In this document: positions 1 to 9,592 of the stretch, piece by piece
How positions within the stretch are numbered: position 1 is the stretch's first letter
Layout of the letters: each line of letters starts with the position of its first letter
DNA from: Deltaproteobacteria bacterium
Lineage (GTDB): Bacteria; Desulfobacterota; Desulfarculia; Adiutricales; Adiutricaceae
Length of the DNA: 11,861 nt
NCBI GenBank assembly: GCA_031257955.1
Contig: JAIRNQ010000354.1
Location: 1 to 11,861 of the forward strand
Direction: 5' to 3'
Program-made: the position numbers and the translations under genes
The notes under the pieces: generated by a model
What the model saw: only the letters and a program-made list of their open reading frames with translations
Databases searched by the model: none
Told to the model about the DNA's origin: nothing

Positions 1-1
1 C

Positions 2-2200
2 CAGCGCGAGATCATCAACTCCGAGTACCAGGCCATGGCGGCCGAGATCGACCGCATCGCCAACGCCACCAACTTCAACGGCATCAAGCTCCTCGACGGT
101 TCGGTCACAAACCAGCACGGCGGTCAGGGCCTCAAAATCCACTTCGGCGTCAGCAACGACGCCGCCGAGGACTACTACTTCGTCAACATCGGCGACGCCA
201 GGGCCACCAGCTCCACCGGCCTCCGCATTGGCGGCGACGCCAAAAACGACATCTGGGGCCAGGGCGCCGCGGGTTCGGGCCCCTTGGCTGGCCCCGGCTG
301 CTGCACCGCCGGTTACGGATCGCTCAACGGCAACGCCGGGTTTACCAGCGGTGAGACCTTCAGCTACGGCTACAACTGGGATTGGATGGAAGACGACGAT
401 GAAGACTTGCTAACCGGTCGTTACTTGGCTGGCCGGTACACCGTAAGCTCCAGCGAAAGCCTCCAGGATTTGATTGATAAAGTCAACGCCGGAACCCAGA
501 GCCGGGTCGGCGTCCAGATAAGGAGCGAAGGGTTCAGTTATATCGAAAACGGTGGAACTGTCGCCGTGTGCGTGGGTGATGAGGCGTATTATTGGGGCGA
601 TGAAGCTGTCGCCACTGAAAATGTCACTGAAAGACCTCTCTATTCTTACACTGGCGTATCGACCGGTGATTGGACAACCTGGACCGATGCCACATCTCCA
701 CCGTCTGACGTCACTTACATGATAACCAATGCTCAATCAGCCTTGTTTAATGCGCTTCCAGGTGGACCTTCCGCGCCCAGTACAGTAACTAACGTTACCA
801 CTTTGGAAGTCACAGCGTTGGTTCAAGCGGTAGACGCAACTTCAGCCGTTCAAGCGGTTAGGGACAACGTTATGTCACAGACAGATAGGTTTAATAGCGC
901 CCAAATTCTGTCTATAAACAATGCGTCAACCGTAGGTGACGCAGCCACCGGCAATAGGATAATGACTTTCGCAGAAGCCTACCACCAAATGCTTTTAAAC
1001 AATTATCCTGCAAACTTAGGTCAGACTGTGATAGCCGCTGCCGGTACTGCAACGATAGGTTTAGGCATTTGGGGAAGCGGCAATACTTGGACGGCCGATC
1101 AGTCAATCGCTAACCACTTTGGATGGACGGAAAGGACAATAACCATTCAAAACACTGGTGGCACCTCAGATACTTTAGATAATGTCTTTAATATCGTTGC
1201 CAACCAAACACTCTACTCGACTTATGCGGCCGCTGCCAATACAGAGGTCTCTGTAACAGGTAGCTTTAACAACCAAACAATGATAACCACCTTTTCGCCA
1301 CCAGTCCTGGTTTCAAGCCAGCCAACCGGGACGAGGGTTGAGCAATCCCCTGGAATGATTGACGTCTCAAAAACTGCCATTCAGGTTGGCTCAGCATCTA
1401 ATGCGTCCACTACGTTCACCGCCGAAATGTTGGCCAGCGCCATCAATCACAATTCGGCCAGCCAGTTCTGGGCCATGACCCAACCTGTTAATTCCAATGG
1501 GGAAGCGGTTACCATGGTCTACGTTTTCGCCAAAGATGGCGGAAACCTTAACGACCTACTAGCTTGCGATGTCTCGGCGAGCGATGACGATTCAAGGTCG
1601 GCTTTGAATTATATCCTCTTTGAGAACACCGAAACCGCTATTACCAACCAGAGCGGGACCACGTTCTCCTTGGGCGGCCAGAAGTGGGGAACAATGAAAC
1701 CCACCCAAACCGGCGCTAACCTTGGGAATGAGGTCTGGAACGTAACCTTGAACGGCCGCGACGTGGGTTCCCAAAGAGATCTCTGGATTGCCGCTGCGGG
1801 AGAGTTAACCACCCCGGGACTTGAGCAAGGCATAATCAATGGCATGGATCGCTACAGCTTCGTGGAAATCCAAAACGCCGCGGACGGCCCCTGGAAGGGT
1901 GCCGAAGTCCGAACCCAGTCGGCCGCCCAGGAGTCCCTGGACGCCATTACCGAGGCCATCAACACCAAGGACAAGATCAGGGCCGACTTGGGTGCCCTTC
2001 AGAATAGGCTGGAGAACACCATGACCAACCTGACCATCCAGGCCGAGAACCTCCAAGCCTCAGAAAGCCGCATCTCCGACGTGGACGTGGCCACCGAGAT
2101 GACGGAGTTTACCAGAAACAACGTGCTGGCCCAGGCCGCCACCTCCATGCTGGCCCAAGCCAACAGTCTCTCCCAGCTGGCCCTGAGCTTGATCGGGTAA
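2..2200 (+). CDS. Flagellin, very large, 5' end off the window
   Basis: This is a filament subunit, exported by the flagellar type III system and polymerised outside the cell. The frame is open from base 2 and starts inside the N-terminal D1 helix region (QREIINSEYQ...). Aligned with the second flagellin, about 107 N-terminal residues are missing, so the full protein would be ~840 aa, well above the usual 270-580. In window numbering, residues 1-60 are conserved D1 and residues ~60-203 are an outer domain shared with the other flagellin (DIW, GYNWD, AYYWG motifs). Residues ~204-478 are a Ser/Thr/Asn-rich segment unique to this copy, residues ~480-560 match the paralogue again, and the last ~105 residues are the conserved C-terminal D1/D0 (IQAENLQASESRISDVDVA). 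Cys100-Cys101 and Cys190 are shared with the paralogue. The unique segment is ~47% GC (hand count of 721-1020), against ~60-65% at the start of the gene. Its promoter and start lie outside the window. Confidence 0.95.
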   Translation, partial: QREIINSEYQAMAAEIDRIANATNFNGIKLLDGSVTNQHGGQGLKIHFGVSNDAAEDYYFVNIGDARATSSTGLRIGGDAKNDIWGQGAAGSGPLAGPGCCTAGYGSLNGNAGFTSGETFSYGYNWDWMEDDDEDLLTGRYLAGRYTVSSSESLQDLIDKVNAGTQSRVGVQIRSEGFSYIENGGTVAVCVGDEAYYWGDEAVATENVTERPLYSYTGVSTGDWTTWTDATSPPSDVTYMITNAQSALFNALPGGPSAPSTVTNVTTLEVTALVQAVDATSAVQAVRDNVMSQTDRFNSAQILSINNASTVGDAATGNRIMTFAEAYHQMLLNNYPANLGQTVIAAAGTATIGLGIWGSGNTWTADQSIANHFGWTERTITIQNTGGTSDTLDNVFNIVANQTLYSTYAAAANTEVSVTGSFNNQTMITTFSPPVLVSSQPTGTRVEQSPGMIDVSKTAIQVGSASNASTTFTAEMLASAINHNSASQFWAMTQPVNSNGEAVTMVYVFAKDGGNLNDLLACDVSASDDDSRSALNYILFENTETAITNQSGTTFSLGGQKWGTMKPTQTGANLGNEVWNVTLNGRDVGSQRDLWIAAAGELTTPGLEQGIINGMDRYSFVEIQNAADGPWKGAEVRTQSAAQESLDAITEAINTKDKIRADLGALQNRLENTMTNLTIQAENLQASESRISDVDVATEMTEFTRNNVLAQAATSMLAQANSLSQLALSLIG

Positions 2201-2241
2201 TTTCAAGCGACCGGTCGCCGGCTAAACCAAAAAACCCCTTC

Positions 2242-2279
2242 CCCCCGATCGCCCCAGGCGGTCGGGGGTTTTCTATTTT
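2242..2279 (+). terminator. Rho-independent terminator after the left flagellin
   Basis: The arms at 2242-2253 and 2257-2268 form a 12-bp stem with one T.G wobble and a 3-nt loop (cca). A T-rich tract (ttttctatttt) follows. It begins 42 nt after the flagellin stop codon and separates that gene from carD. Confidence 0.9.
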
Positions 2280-2284
2280 CTGGG

Positions 2285-2476
2285 CCAGAGCCAAGCCAAA
2301 TATAGTCAAGATTTCACCTAAATATGTCAATATCTGAAATCTACGTATCATTATGTGCAATATAGTTATTATAAAAATTTTTATGCTATTTAAAAATTAA
2401 TTCTAATTTTAAACATATTATTAAGTGTATATATGACTTAATTTTATAATCTTAAGCCCATTTCGTTTTTTTACCG
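2285..2476. other. Gene-free AT-rich island between flagellin terminator and carD promoter
   Basis: No plausible gene is seen on either strand. Bases 2341-2460 contain only 21 G/C in 120 by hand count, in strong contrast to the GC-rich genes on both sides. Many A and T runs suggest flexible or curved DNA that could act as an UP-element region for the carD promoter. No inverted repeat or known binding site stands out. Confidence 0.6.
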
Positions 2477-2477
2477 T

Positions 2478-2506
2478 TTGACTTCCCGGTCGATTTACGT
2501 TATTAT
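2478..2506 (+). promoter_or_regulatory. Sigma-70-type promoter for carD
   Basis: A -35 box TTGACT (2478-2483) is followed by exactly 17 nt and a -10 box TATTAT (2501-2506). This predicts a start of transcription near 2513 and a short leader of ~22 nt carrying the carD Shine-Dalgarno. The AT-rich island lies directly upstream. Confidence 0.65.
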
Positions 2507-2523
2507 ATAATTGCTATATAAGC

Positions 2524-2529
2524 GGAGGG
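2524..2529 (+). promoter_or_regulatory. Ribosome-binding site that sets the carD start
   Basis: GGAGGG lies 5 nt before the ATG at 2535. It rules out the in-frame TTG at 2511, which lies upstream of this site and around the expected transcription start. Confidence 0.8.
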
Positions 2530-2534
2530 CATTG

Positions 2535-3044
2535 ATGGAGTTGGAATTGAAAGTAGGCGATCTCATCGTCTATCCCGCCCATGGCGTGGGCCGGGTAGAA
2601 TCAATTGAGGATGAGAAAAAACCCGACGGGGGGCACCATTTCGTCAAGATCCGGATTCTTGATAATGGCATGCAGATCATGATCCCTTCCCGAAACGTTA
2701 CGGAAGTGGGCCTGCGGCCTTTAATCTCCAAGAATGACGTTTCAGGCTTGTACAAGCAGCTTAAAACCCCACCCATTTTTGCCGAAGCCAGCAACTGGAA
2801 CCGCCGCCACCGCCATTACCTGGACAAGCTAAAGACCGGGGCCATCTCCGATGTCTGCGACGTCCTCCGGGAACTGATGACCATGCGCGGCGAAAAGGAG
2901 CTTTCCTTCGGCGAGCGCAAGCTCCTGGACACGGCCCGATCCCTTTTGATTAAAGAGGTGGCCATGGTCACCAGCCGCGAAGAGGCCGGGGTCAGCGAAG
3001 AGCTCGACAGTTTTTTCCCGCCTCCCAAGGCCACCTCGGCCTAA
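2535..3044 (+). CDS. cdnL: CarD/CdnL-family RNA polymerase-binding transcription regulator
   Basis: The product is 169 aa. CarD/CdnL proteins bind the RNA polymerase beta subunit and stabilise open promoter complexes, notably at rRNA promoters; they are essential or important where studied. Residues 1-65 form the Tudor-like polymerase-interaction domain (KVGDLIVYPAHGVG). Residues ~70-160 form the helical C-terminal domain, with NWNRR (Trp88) followed by a KLKTG motif and SFGERKLLDTARSLLIKE, very like Myxococcus CdnL in order and length (~164 aa). Met49 and Pro51 sit where the polymerase-contact residues of CdnL are reported. The short TRCF-homology form without a DNA-hook extension fits CdnL rather than Myxococcus CarD. 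The start is the ATG with GGAGGG 5 nt upstream. No terminator is seen before the next gene, so read-through into the pseudouridine synthase gene is likely. Confidence 0.93.
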   Translation: MELELKVGDLIVYPAHGVGRVESIEDEKKPDGGHHFVKIRILDNGMQIMIPSRNVTEVGLRPLISKNDVSGLYKQLKTPPIFAEASNWNRRHRHYLDKLKTGAISDVCDVLRELMTMRGEKELSFGERKLLDTARSLLIKEVAMVTSREEAGVSEELDSFFPPPKATSA

Positions 3045-3152
3045 GCCCCCTTACGCCACCGCCTACGCCTTGGCCAGCGCCTCTGCCTTTATCGGCGTTT
3101 AGTTAGCCAAACCCAGAGCCTATGGGCTTCGGTCGCACGCCAATACCTCTCC

Positions 3153-3177
3153 GGCCGGCCTTGGGCCGGCCAAGGGG
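3153..3177 (+). repeat. Two overlapping, mutually exclusive hairpins before the pseudouridine synthase start
   Basis: GGCCGGCC (3153-3160) and GGCCGGCC (3164-3171) can pair around a 3-nt loop. Alternatively CCTTGG (3159-3164) can pair with CCAAGG (3170-3175), which overlaps the AAGGGG Shine-Dalgarno (3172-3177) of the TTG start at 3186. The second fold would hide that site. No T-run follows, so this is not a terminator. A regulatory role is inference only. Confidence 0.45.
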
Positions 3178-3185
3178 ACCCGCCC

Positions 3186-4310
3186 TTGAGCGCCGACACA
3201 CCGGAACCCCGCGATAAACCAAACCCCTCGAACCCCCAGAATGGTACGCTTAACCCGATAAGAATGTTTGACCCGATGGCCGAAATTGTCCCGAAGGTAG
3301 CGACCGATACCCCCGAACTCTCCGAAAAACCAAATCCCTTGAATCCTCTGATGATCGTGATCGATGGGTGCTGGGCCGGTCTACGGCTTGACGCATTGCT
3401 GGCCGAACTCTACCCGGATCGTTCCCGGACCGCCCTCGCCAAAGCCATCAAATCCGGCGCCGCCAGCCTGGACGGCCAGACGGCAAGGGCCAACTCCAGG
3501 GTCAGGGCCGGGCAAAGCCTATTTTTTGAGGTACCGTTTTGGGGCCAGGAAGGTGAGCTTTGCCCGATTACCCCCATGGATCTGGAGGTTATTTATCGGG
3601 ACGACGACATTTGGGTCATCAACAAGCCGGCCGGGCTTACGGTCCATCCTGCCGACGGGCACGTTGGCCCGACCCTGGCCGGGGCCTTGTTGGCCTTGGA
3701 TCCTGGGCTGTCTGGCGTGGGTTCGCCCGAAAGGCCAGGCATAGTTCATCGGTTGGATAAGGATACCAGCGGGGTTATGGTGGTGGCCAGAAACCAAGCT
3801 TCGTTTGACTTGCTTTGCCAAGCCTTCGCCGACCGCAAGGTGGGAAAGCGTTATTTGGCCTTCGTCAGGGGCCAGATACCCGACCGGGGGAAGATCGACT
3901 CGCCCATTGGTCGCCATCCGACCCAAAGGCATAAGATGCGGGCTGGAGCGCCAAGCAACCGGGAGGCGACGACGATATTTAGGACCATCAGGAGGTACCC
4001 AAAAACCGGCCTGTCTTTGGTCGCCGTGAATCTCCTGACCGGCCGGACCCATCAGGCCAGGGTCCACCTGGCCTCCATAGGGGCCCCGATCTTGGCCGAT
4101 AAGATCTATGGGCGGAGCCTGGGGAGCTTAAAATGCGATCACCCCAGCCTTAAGCCACTTTTGGCCCGGCAGTTCCTTCACGCCAGAAGGTTGACCATCC
4201 CTATGCTGAACGGCGGGCAGATGATCTTTCGGTCACCCTGGCCCCCCGATTTCCGGGCCCTCCTGGAAGAGTTGTTGAGATTGGAAAGGGAAAATTGCTT
4301 GCGCCCATAA
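3186..4310 (+). CDS. RluD/RluC-family 23S rRNA pseudouridine synthase
   Basis: Enzymes of this family isomerise uridine to pseudouridine in 23S rRNA. Counting from the TTG start (374 aa), residues ~58-115 form an S4 RNA-binding domain (LRLDALLAELYPDRSRT, then a SGAASLDGQ segment). Residues ~130-340 form the catalytic domain, with INKPAGLTVHP, the signature GIVHRLDKDTSG (catalytic Asp191), KRYLAFVRG, and LLTGRTHQARVH at the C-terminal side. The whole is close to E. coli RluD in architecture, but RluC and RluA relatives cannot be excluded, so no symbol is given. The start is uncertain. TTG 3186 has AAGGGG 8 nt upstream and yields a ~55-residue extension containing an internal duplication. ATG 3351 would give 319 aa, close to the 326 aa of E. 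coli RluD, but has no visible ribosome-binding site. It is probably co-transcribed with cdnL and ends at a strong terminator. Confidence 0.9.
   Translation: MSADTPEPRDKPNPSNPQNGTLNPIRMFDPMAEIVPKVATDTPELSEKPNPLNPLMIVIDGCWAGLRLDALLAELYPDRSRTALAKAIKSGAASLDGQTARANSRVRAGQSLFFEVPFWGQEGELCPITPMDLEVIYRDDDIWVINKPAGLTVHPADGHVGPTLAGALLALDPGLSGVGSPERPGIVHRLDKDTSGVMVVARNQASFDLLCQAFADRKVGKRYLAFVRGQIPDRGKIDSPIGRHPTQRHKMRAGAPSNREATTIFRTIRRYPKTGLSLVAVNLLTGRTHQARVHLASIGAPILADKIYGRSLGSLKCDHPSLKPLLARQFLHARRLTIPMLNGGQMIFRSPWPPDFRALLEELLRLERENCLRP
3195..3347 (+). repeat. Duplicated segment in the N-terminal extension of the pseudouridine synthase
   Basis: Bases 3195-3236 encode DTPEPRDKPNPSNP and bases 3306-3347 encode DTPELSEKPNPLNP. 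The two copies are 111 nt apart and also similar at DNA level (ccaaacccctcgaaccc versus ccaaatcccttgaatcc). They lie entirely in the part upstream of the conserved S4 domain, so the duplication is either a disordered protein extension or untranslated leader, depending on the true start. Confidence 0.6.
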
Positions 4311-4312
4311 TT

Positions 4313-4348
4313 CAAAAGGCCAGATAAATCTGGCCTTTTGCGTTTTTT
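4313..4348 (+). terminator. Terminator between convergent pseudouridine synthase and gyrA genes
   Basis: A perfect 12-bp stem, CAAAAGGCCAGA (4313-4324) with TCTGGCCTTTTG (4329-4340), has a 4-nt loop and is followed by CG and six T. It starts 3 nt after the stop codon at 4310. The reverse strand has only a weak T-tract after the same hairpin, but it could still help to end gyrA transcription, whose stop is at 4419. Confidence 0.92.
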
Positions 4349-4418
4349 GGTTTTTACTCGCCTGAAGAATAGCTCTGGTCGTCATTGGAAATTTCTCGGG
4401 AGCGTAGGCGCCTATTTC

Positions 4419-7172
<2,754 letters not shown>

Positions 7173-7256
7173 TAATTAATCCGGGGTAGGCTCCGTGGCC
7201 CGACGAGTGGAGATAGGGTTTACCAAAAACCGAGACTCAAGCTTTATAACCTTGCC

Positions 7257-7284
7257 ATTATATCAGTTATTTAGCATAAATCAA
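7257..7284 (-). promoter_or_regulatory. Extended -10 promoter for gyrA
   Basis: Read on the minus strand, TTGATT (7284-7279) is followed by 16 nt and a perfect TATAAT (7262-7257) preceded by TGA, giving the extended motif TGnTATAAT. Predicted transcription starts near 7250, leaving a leader of ~78 nt before the gyrA ATG. Confidence 0.7.
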
Positions 7285-7510
7285 GCTCTTTTTTAATCAG
7301 CGATAACAGTATATTATACGCACAGTCCACTTTTCCCGGCACCTCCCGATCGCAACCAATCCCAGATAATTATTTCCAATACAATATTTTTAGATACTTT
7401 ATATAGTCTTTAAAACTTTAATTAATTTATAATTATTATATAAGAAATAATTATATTTTTATAGCTTCAATTATTTTATCAAAATTATTTTATATCTATA
7501 TATAAATTAA
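7285..7510. other. Gene-free region with extreme AT-rich island upstream of gyrA
   Basis: No plausible gene is seen. Bases 7381-7500 have only 12 G/C in 120 by hand count. The island lies between the gyrA promoter and the terminator of the right flagellin gene. It mirrors the island at 2285-2476, which also follows a flagellin terminator, but the two are not clearly similar in sequence. Confidence 0.6.
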
Positions 7511-7545
7511 AAGCCGGACGGAATCGTTTAAATTCCGCCCGGCTT
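7503..7545 (-). terminator. Rho-independent terminator of the right flagellin gene
   Basis: On the minus strand the arms AAGCCGGGCGGAAT (7545-7532) and ATTCCGTCCGGCTT (7524-7511) pair with one G.U wobble around a 7-nt loop. The sequence TTAATTTA follows the terminal TT. It lies 160 nt after the flagellin stop codon, an unusually long 3' untranslated stretch. Confidence 0.8.
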
Positions 7546-7572
7546 CACCAGAGGTCTTATCGCATGGTGGGG

Positions 7573-7621
7573 TTGTAGCTCGGGTCAGCCAAACACCCTT
7601 TAACTCTCTATAGAGCTACAA
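7573..7621. repeat. Inverted repeat in the 3' untranslated region of the right flagellin gene
   Basis: TTGTAGCTC (7573-7581) and GAGCTACAA (7613-7621) form a perfect 9-bp inverted repeat with a 31-nt gap. It lies between the flagellin stop codon (7705) and the terminator. The function is unknown; it could be an mRNA-stabilising fold or a protein site. Confidence 0.4.
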
Positions 7622-7704
7622 AACAATTACTTTTAAATATATTGTCAACACGTTACTTATATAATCCTAAAAAAGTTAACCTTGTTAGTAACTCTACCAG
7701 TTCA

Positions 7705-9447
7705 TTACCCGTTCAAGAGTACCAAGGCCAAGGACGAGAGGCTGTTGGCCTGGGCCAACATGGAAGCGGCGGCCTGGGCCAGGATGTTGTTTTTGGTATA
7801 CTCGGTCATTTCGGTGGCCACGTCCACGTCCGAGATGCGGCTTTCCGAGGCCTGGAGGTTCTCGGCCTGGATGGTTAAATTTTCGATTGTCGCCTCAAGC
7901 CTGTTCTGCATGGCCCCCAGGTTGGCCCTGACATTGTCTTTTCGCATTATGGCTGCAGTTACGGTTTCAAGGGCCCGCTGGGCAGCTTCTTGAGTCCTTA
8001 GTGTACCTTGTCCATCGTTGGCGTCTTGCACCTGAAGCAAAGAAGACGCAAAACTAGGCGCTACCAAGGCGGGAGTCCCAGGGATCAAAGTCAACAAAGC
8101 GTCGCCGGTTTTCACAATTTTTATGTCTGATCCGTCCCCGGCGTTCCTCCCTTCCAAAATGAGATTATAACCGTCCGTATCATTCCCGTCGGCGCGGGCG
8201 GTTATCCAATCTTCCCCCCCAAGGCTAAATTCGATTAAGGCTGAGGACTTCGCGCCGGTTGCCATGTTGGTAAAGCCAACCTTATTTGCGTCAGTTGTGC
8301 CGTTGGTTTTAAAACCAGCTGTTTCGGTATTGTTGTCCCCGCCTTCCTTATAAAAAACCCATGCGGTTGTTCCATCAGCGACCGCCCAAAACTTCGAATT
8401 GACATTATTGTTAACGGCAGTGGCTAACCCTACCGCTGTCCCAGCCGCTAATACTGTCATGGCGGTCCCGGCACCGGCAAGGGTTAGGGCTGAGTTCGCA
8501 TTACCTACATAATAAGCTTCTCCGTTACCGAGGCAAATCACCGAGGCGGCTGGGGTAGCTTCGAGTAGTTCAGTGGAAATGTCAATTTGAACCCGGCTTT
8601 GGCTACCCTTGTTTATCTCGGTAATGAGTTCTTCGAGGGTGGTGGTTTGGGCGAGGGCGGTCGCGCTTTCGTATTTGCCCATGATATGTCTACCCAAAGC
8701 CGCGGGCGTGGTTAAAGATGCTCCGTCGTCGTTTATGGCCGGGGCGTACAAATCCCAGTTATAGCCTAAAATCAAACCGCTAGTGTTTCCCGTCATAACC
8801 GTGGCGCCCATGGACTGGAAAGTTCCTCCACAGCAGTTCTTTAAGTTGGAACCGGGCACCCCGCCGGTGGACCAAATATCGTTGGTGGAGTCCCCACCGA
8901 CGTTGAGGCCGGTCGGGGAAGAGGCGCGAACGTCGCCGGTGTAGACGTAGTAATAATCTTCGCCGTCGTTGTTGTTCACCCCAAAGTGGATCCTTATCCC
9001 CTGACCGCCGTTTTGGTTTAACGTCGTGCCGTCAAGGAGCCTGATGCCGTTGAAGTTGGTGGCGTGGGCGATACGGTCAATCTCGGTGGCCATGGCCTGG
9101 AACTCGGAGTTGATGAGCTCCCGCTGGGCCGTGGTATAAGTGCCGGTGGCCGCCTGTTCGGCCAGCTCCTTCATGCGGATGAGCTTGGCGTCGATGACCC
9201 CCAAAGCCCCGTCGGCGGTTTGAATCATGCTGACGGCGTCGGCGGCGTTTCTGATGCCCTGCAGGGTGGTGGCGATGTCGGCCCGCATCATTTCCCTGAC
9301 CGCCAAGCCGGCGGCGTCGTCGGCGGCCTTGTTGATGCGAAGGCCCGATGAGAGGCGTTCGATGCTTTTGCCCAGGCTGCTGTAGATACTGCCAAGGTGT
9401 CTGGCGGCGGTCATGGCGGGCAAGTTGTGGTTGATGATGAGGGCCAT
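7705..9447 (-). CDS. Flagellin
   Basis: This 580-aa filament subunit is complete. Residues 1-140 are the conserved D0/D1 region (MALIINHNLPAMTAAR, LSSGLRINKAADDAAG, IQTADGALGV, RMKELAEQAATGTY). Residues ~141-470 are the surface-exposed variable domain, and the last ~100 residues are the conserved C-terminal D1/D0 (IQAENLQASESRISDVDVA, SMLAQANSLS). There is no signal peptide, as expected for type III export. Vicinal Cys205-Cys206 and Cys305 are shared with the left flagellin, although cysteine is rare in flagellins. A perfect AAGGAGG 5 nt before the ATG sets the start. A sigma-28-like promoter and a structured leader lie upstream, and a terminator lies downstream. The last coding stretch (7736-7875) is ~90% identical to 2033-2172 of the left flagellin, in opposite orientation. 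Confidence 0.97.
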   Translation of the reverse strand: MALIINHNLPAMTAARHLGSIYSSLGKSIERLSSGLRINKAADDAAGLAVREMMRADIATTLQGIRNAADAVSMIQTADGALGVIDAKLIRMKELAEQAATGTYTTAQRELINSEFQAMATEIDRIAHATNFNGIRLLDGTTLNQNGGQGIRIHFGVNNNDGEDYYYVYTGDVRASSPTGLNVGGDSTNDIWSTGGVPGSNLKNCCGGTFQSMGATVMTGNTSGLILGYNWDLYAPAINDDGASLTTPAALGRHIMGKYESATALAQTTTLEELITEINKGSQSRVQIDISTELLEATPAASVICLGNGEAYYVGNANSALTLAGAGTAMTVLAAGTAVGLATAVNNNVNSKFWAVADGTTAWVFYKEGGDNNTETAGFKTNGTTDANKVGFTNMATGAKSSALIEFSLGGEDWITARADGNDTDGYNLILEGRNAGDGSDIKIVKTGDALLTLIPGTPALVAPSFASSLLQVQDANDGQGTLRTQEAAQRALETVTAAIMRKDNVRANLGAMQNRLEATIENLTIQAENLQASESRISDVDVATEMTEYTKNNILAQAAASMLAQANSLSSLALVLLNG

Positions 9448-9452
9448 TGGTT

Positions 9453-9459
9453 CCTCCTT
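9453..9459 (-). promoter_or_regulatory. Perfect Shine-Dalgarno of the right flagellin, within a possible CsrA site
   Basis: On the minus strand, AAGGAGG lies 5 nt before the ATG at 9447. It also contains the ANGGA core recognised by CsrA-type regulators, as in the Bacillus hag leader where CsrA blocks the ribosome-binding site. Confidence 0.85.
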
Positions 9460-9473
9460 GATTTCCCGAAAAC

Positions 9474-9489
9474 CGGGCTTCCTTGCCCG
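9474..9489 (-). promoter_or_regulatory. CsrA/RsmA-like binding hairpin in the flagellin leader
   Basis: The mRNA sequence CGGGC-AAGGAA-GCCCG forms a 5-bp GC stem whose loop shows ANGGA, the standard form of a CsrA site. It lies 14 nt upstream of the Shine-Dalgarno, so two GGA sites are close enough for a CsrA dimer to bridge. The pattern is seen in the sequence; binding is inferred. Confidence 0.55.
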
Positions 9490-9529
9490 TGTGGGGATTG
9501 TGGGACTGGCAAACTCTTTCTTAAGCGTT

Positions 9530-9550
9530 AGCTCTTTCGGCGGGAGAGCT
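9530..9550 (-). promoter_or_regulatory. Stem-loop at the 5' end of the flagellin mRNA
   Basis: AGCTCT (9550-9545 on the minus strand) can pair with AGAGCT (9535-9530) around a 9-nt loop. It would lie within ~10 nt of the predicted transcription start near 9558, a position typical of folds that protect mRNA from decay. Confidence 0.4.
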
Positions 9551-9564
9551 TAATGTCAAGTTTC

Positions 9565-9592
9565 TTATCGATCAACCTCCGAGAAAACTTTA
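9565..9592 (-). promoter_or_regulatory. Sigma-28 (FliA)-type flagellar promoter
   Basis: On the minus strand TAAAGTTT (9592-9585) matches the sigma-28 -35 consensus fully. After 12 nt comes ATCGATAA (9572-9565), 6 of 8 with GCCGATAA. The usual spacing is 11, so this is one base long. It gives a leader of ~110 nt, and late flagellar genes are normally read by this sigma factor. Confidence 0.65.

Noticed and set aside
2511..2534. Upstream TTG as the carD start
   Set aside because: It lies around the predicted transcription start and before the Shine-Dalgarno; the ATG at 2535 matches the family N-terminus.
3519..4067. A 182-codon minus-strand frame
   Set aside because: It is antisense to the conserved catalytic domain of the pseudouridine synthase and has no family features.
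7571..7621. GTAGCTCGGGTCAG resembling a tRNA D-arm
   Set aside because: No acceptor, anticodon or T-arm can be assembled around it.
9507..9520. TGGCAAACTCTTTC on the plus strand as a sigma-54 promoter
   Set aside because: It lacks the GC of the -12 element and points away from the flagellin gene.
9554..9559. A perfect TTGACA on the minus strand upstream of the right flagellin
   Set aside because: No acceptable -10 box lies 16-18 nt downstream; it falls at the predicted sigma-28 transcript start.
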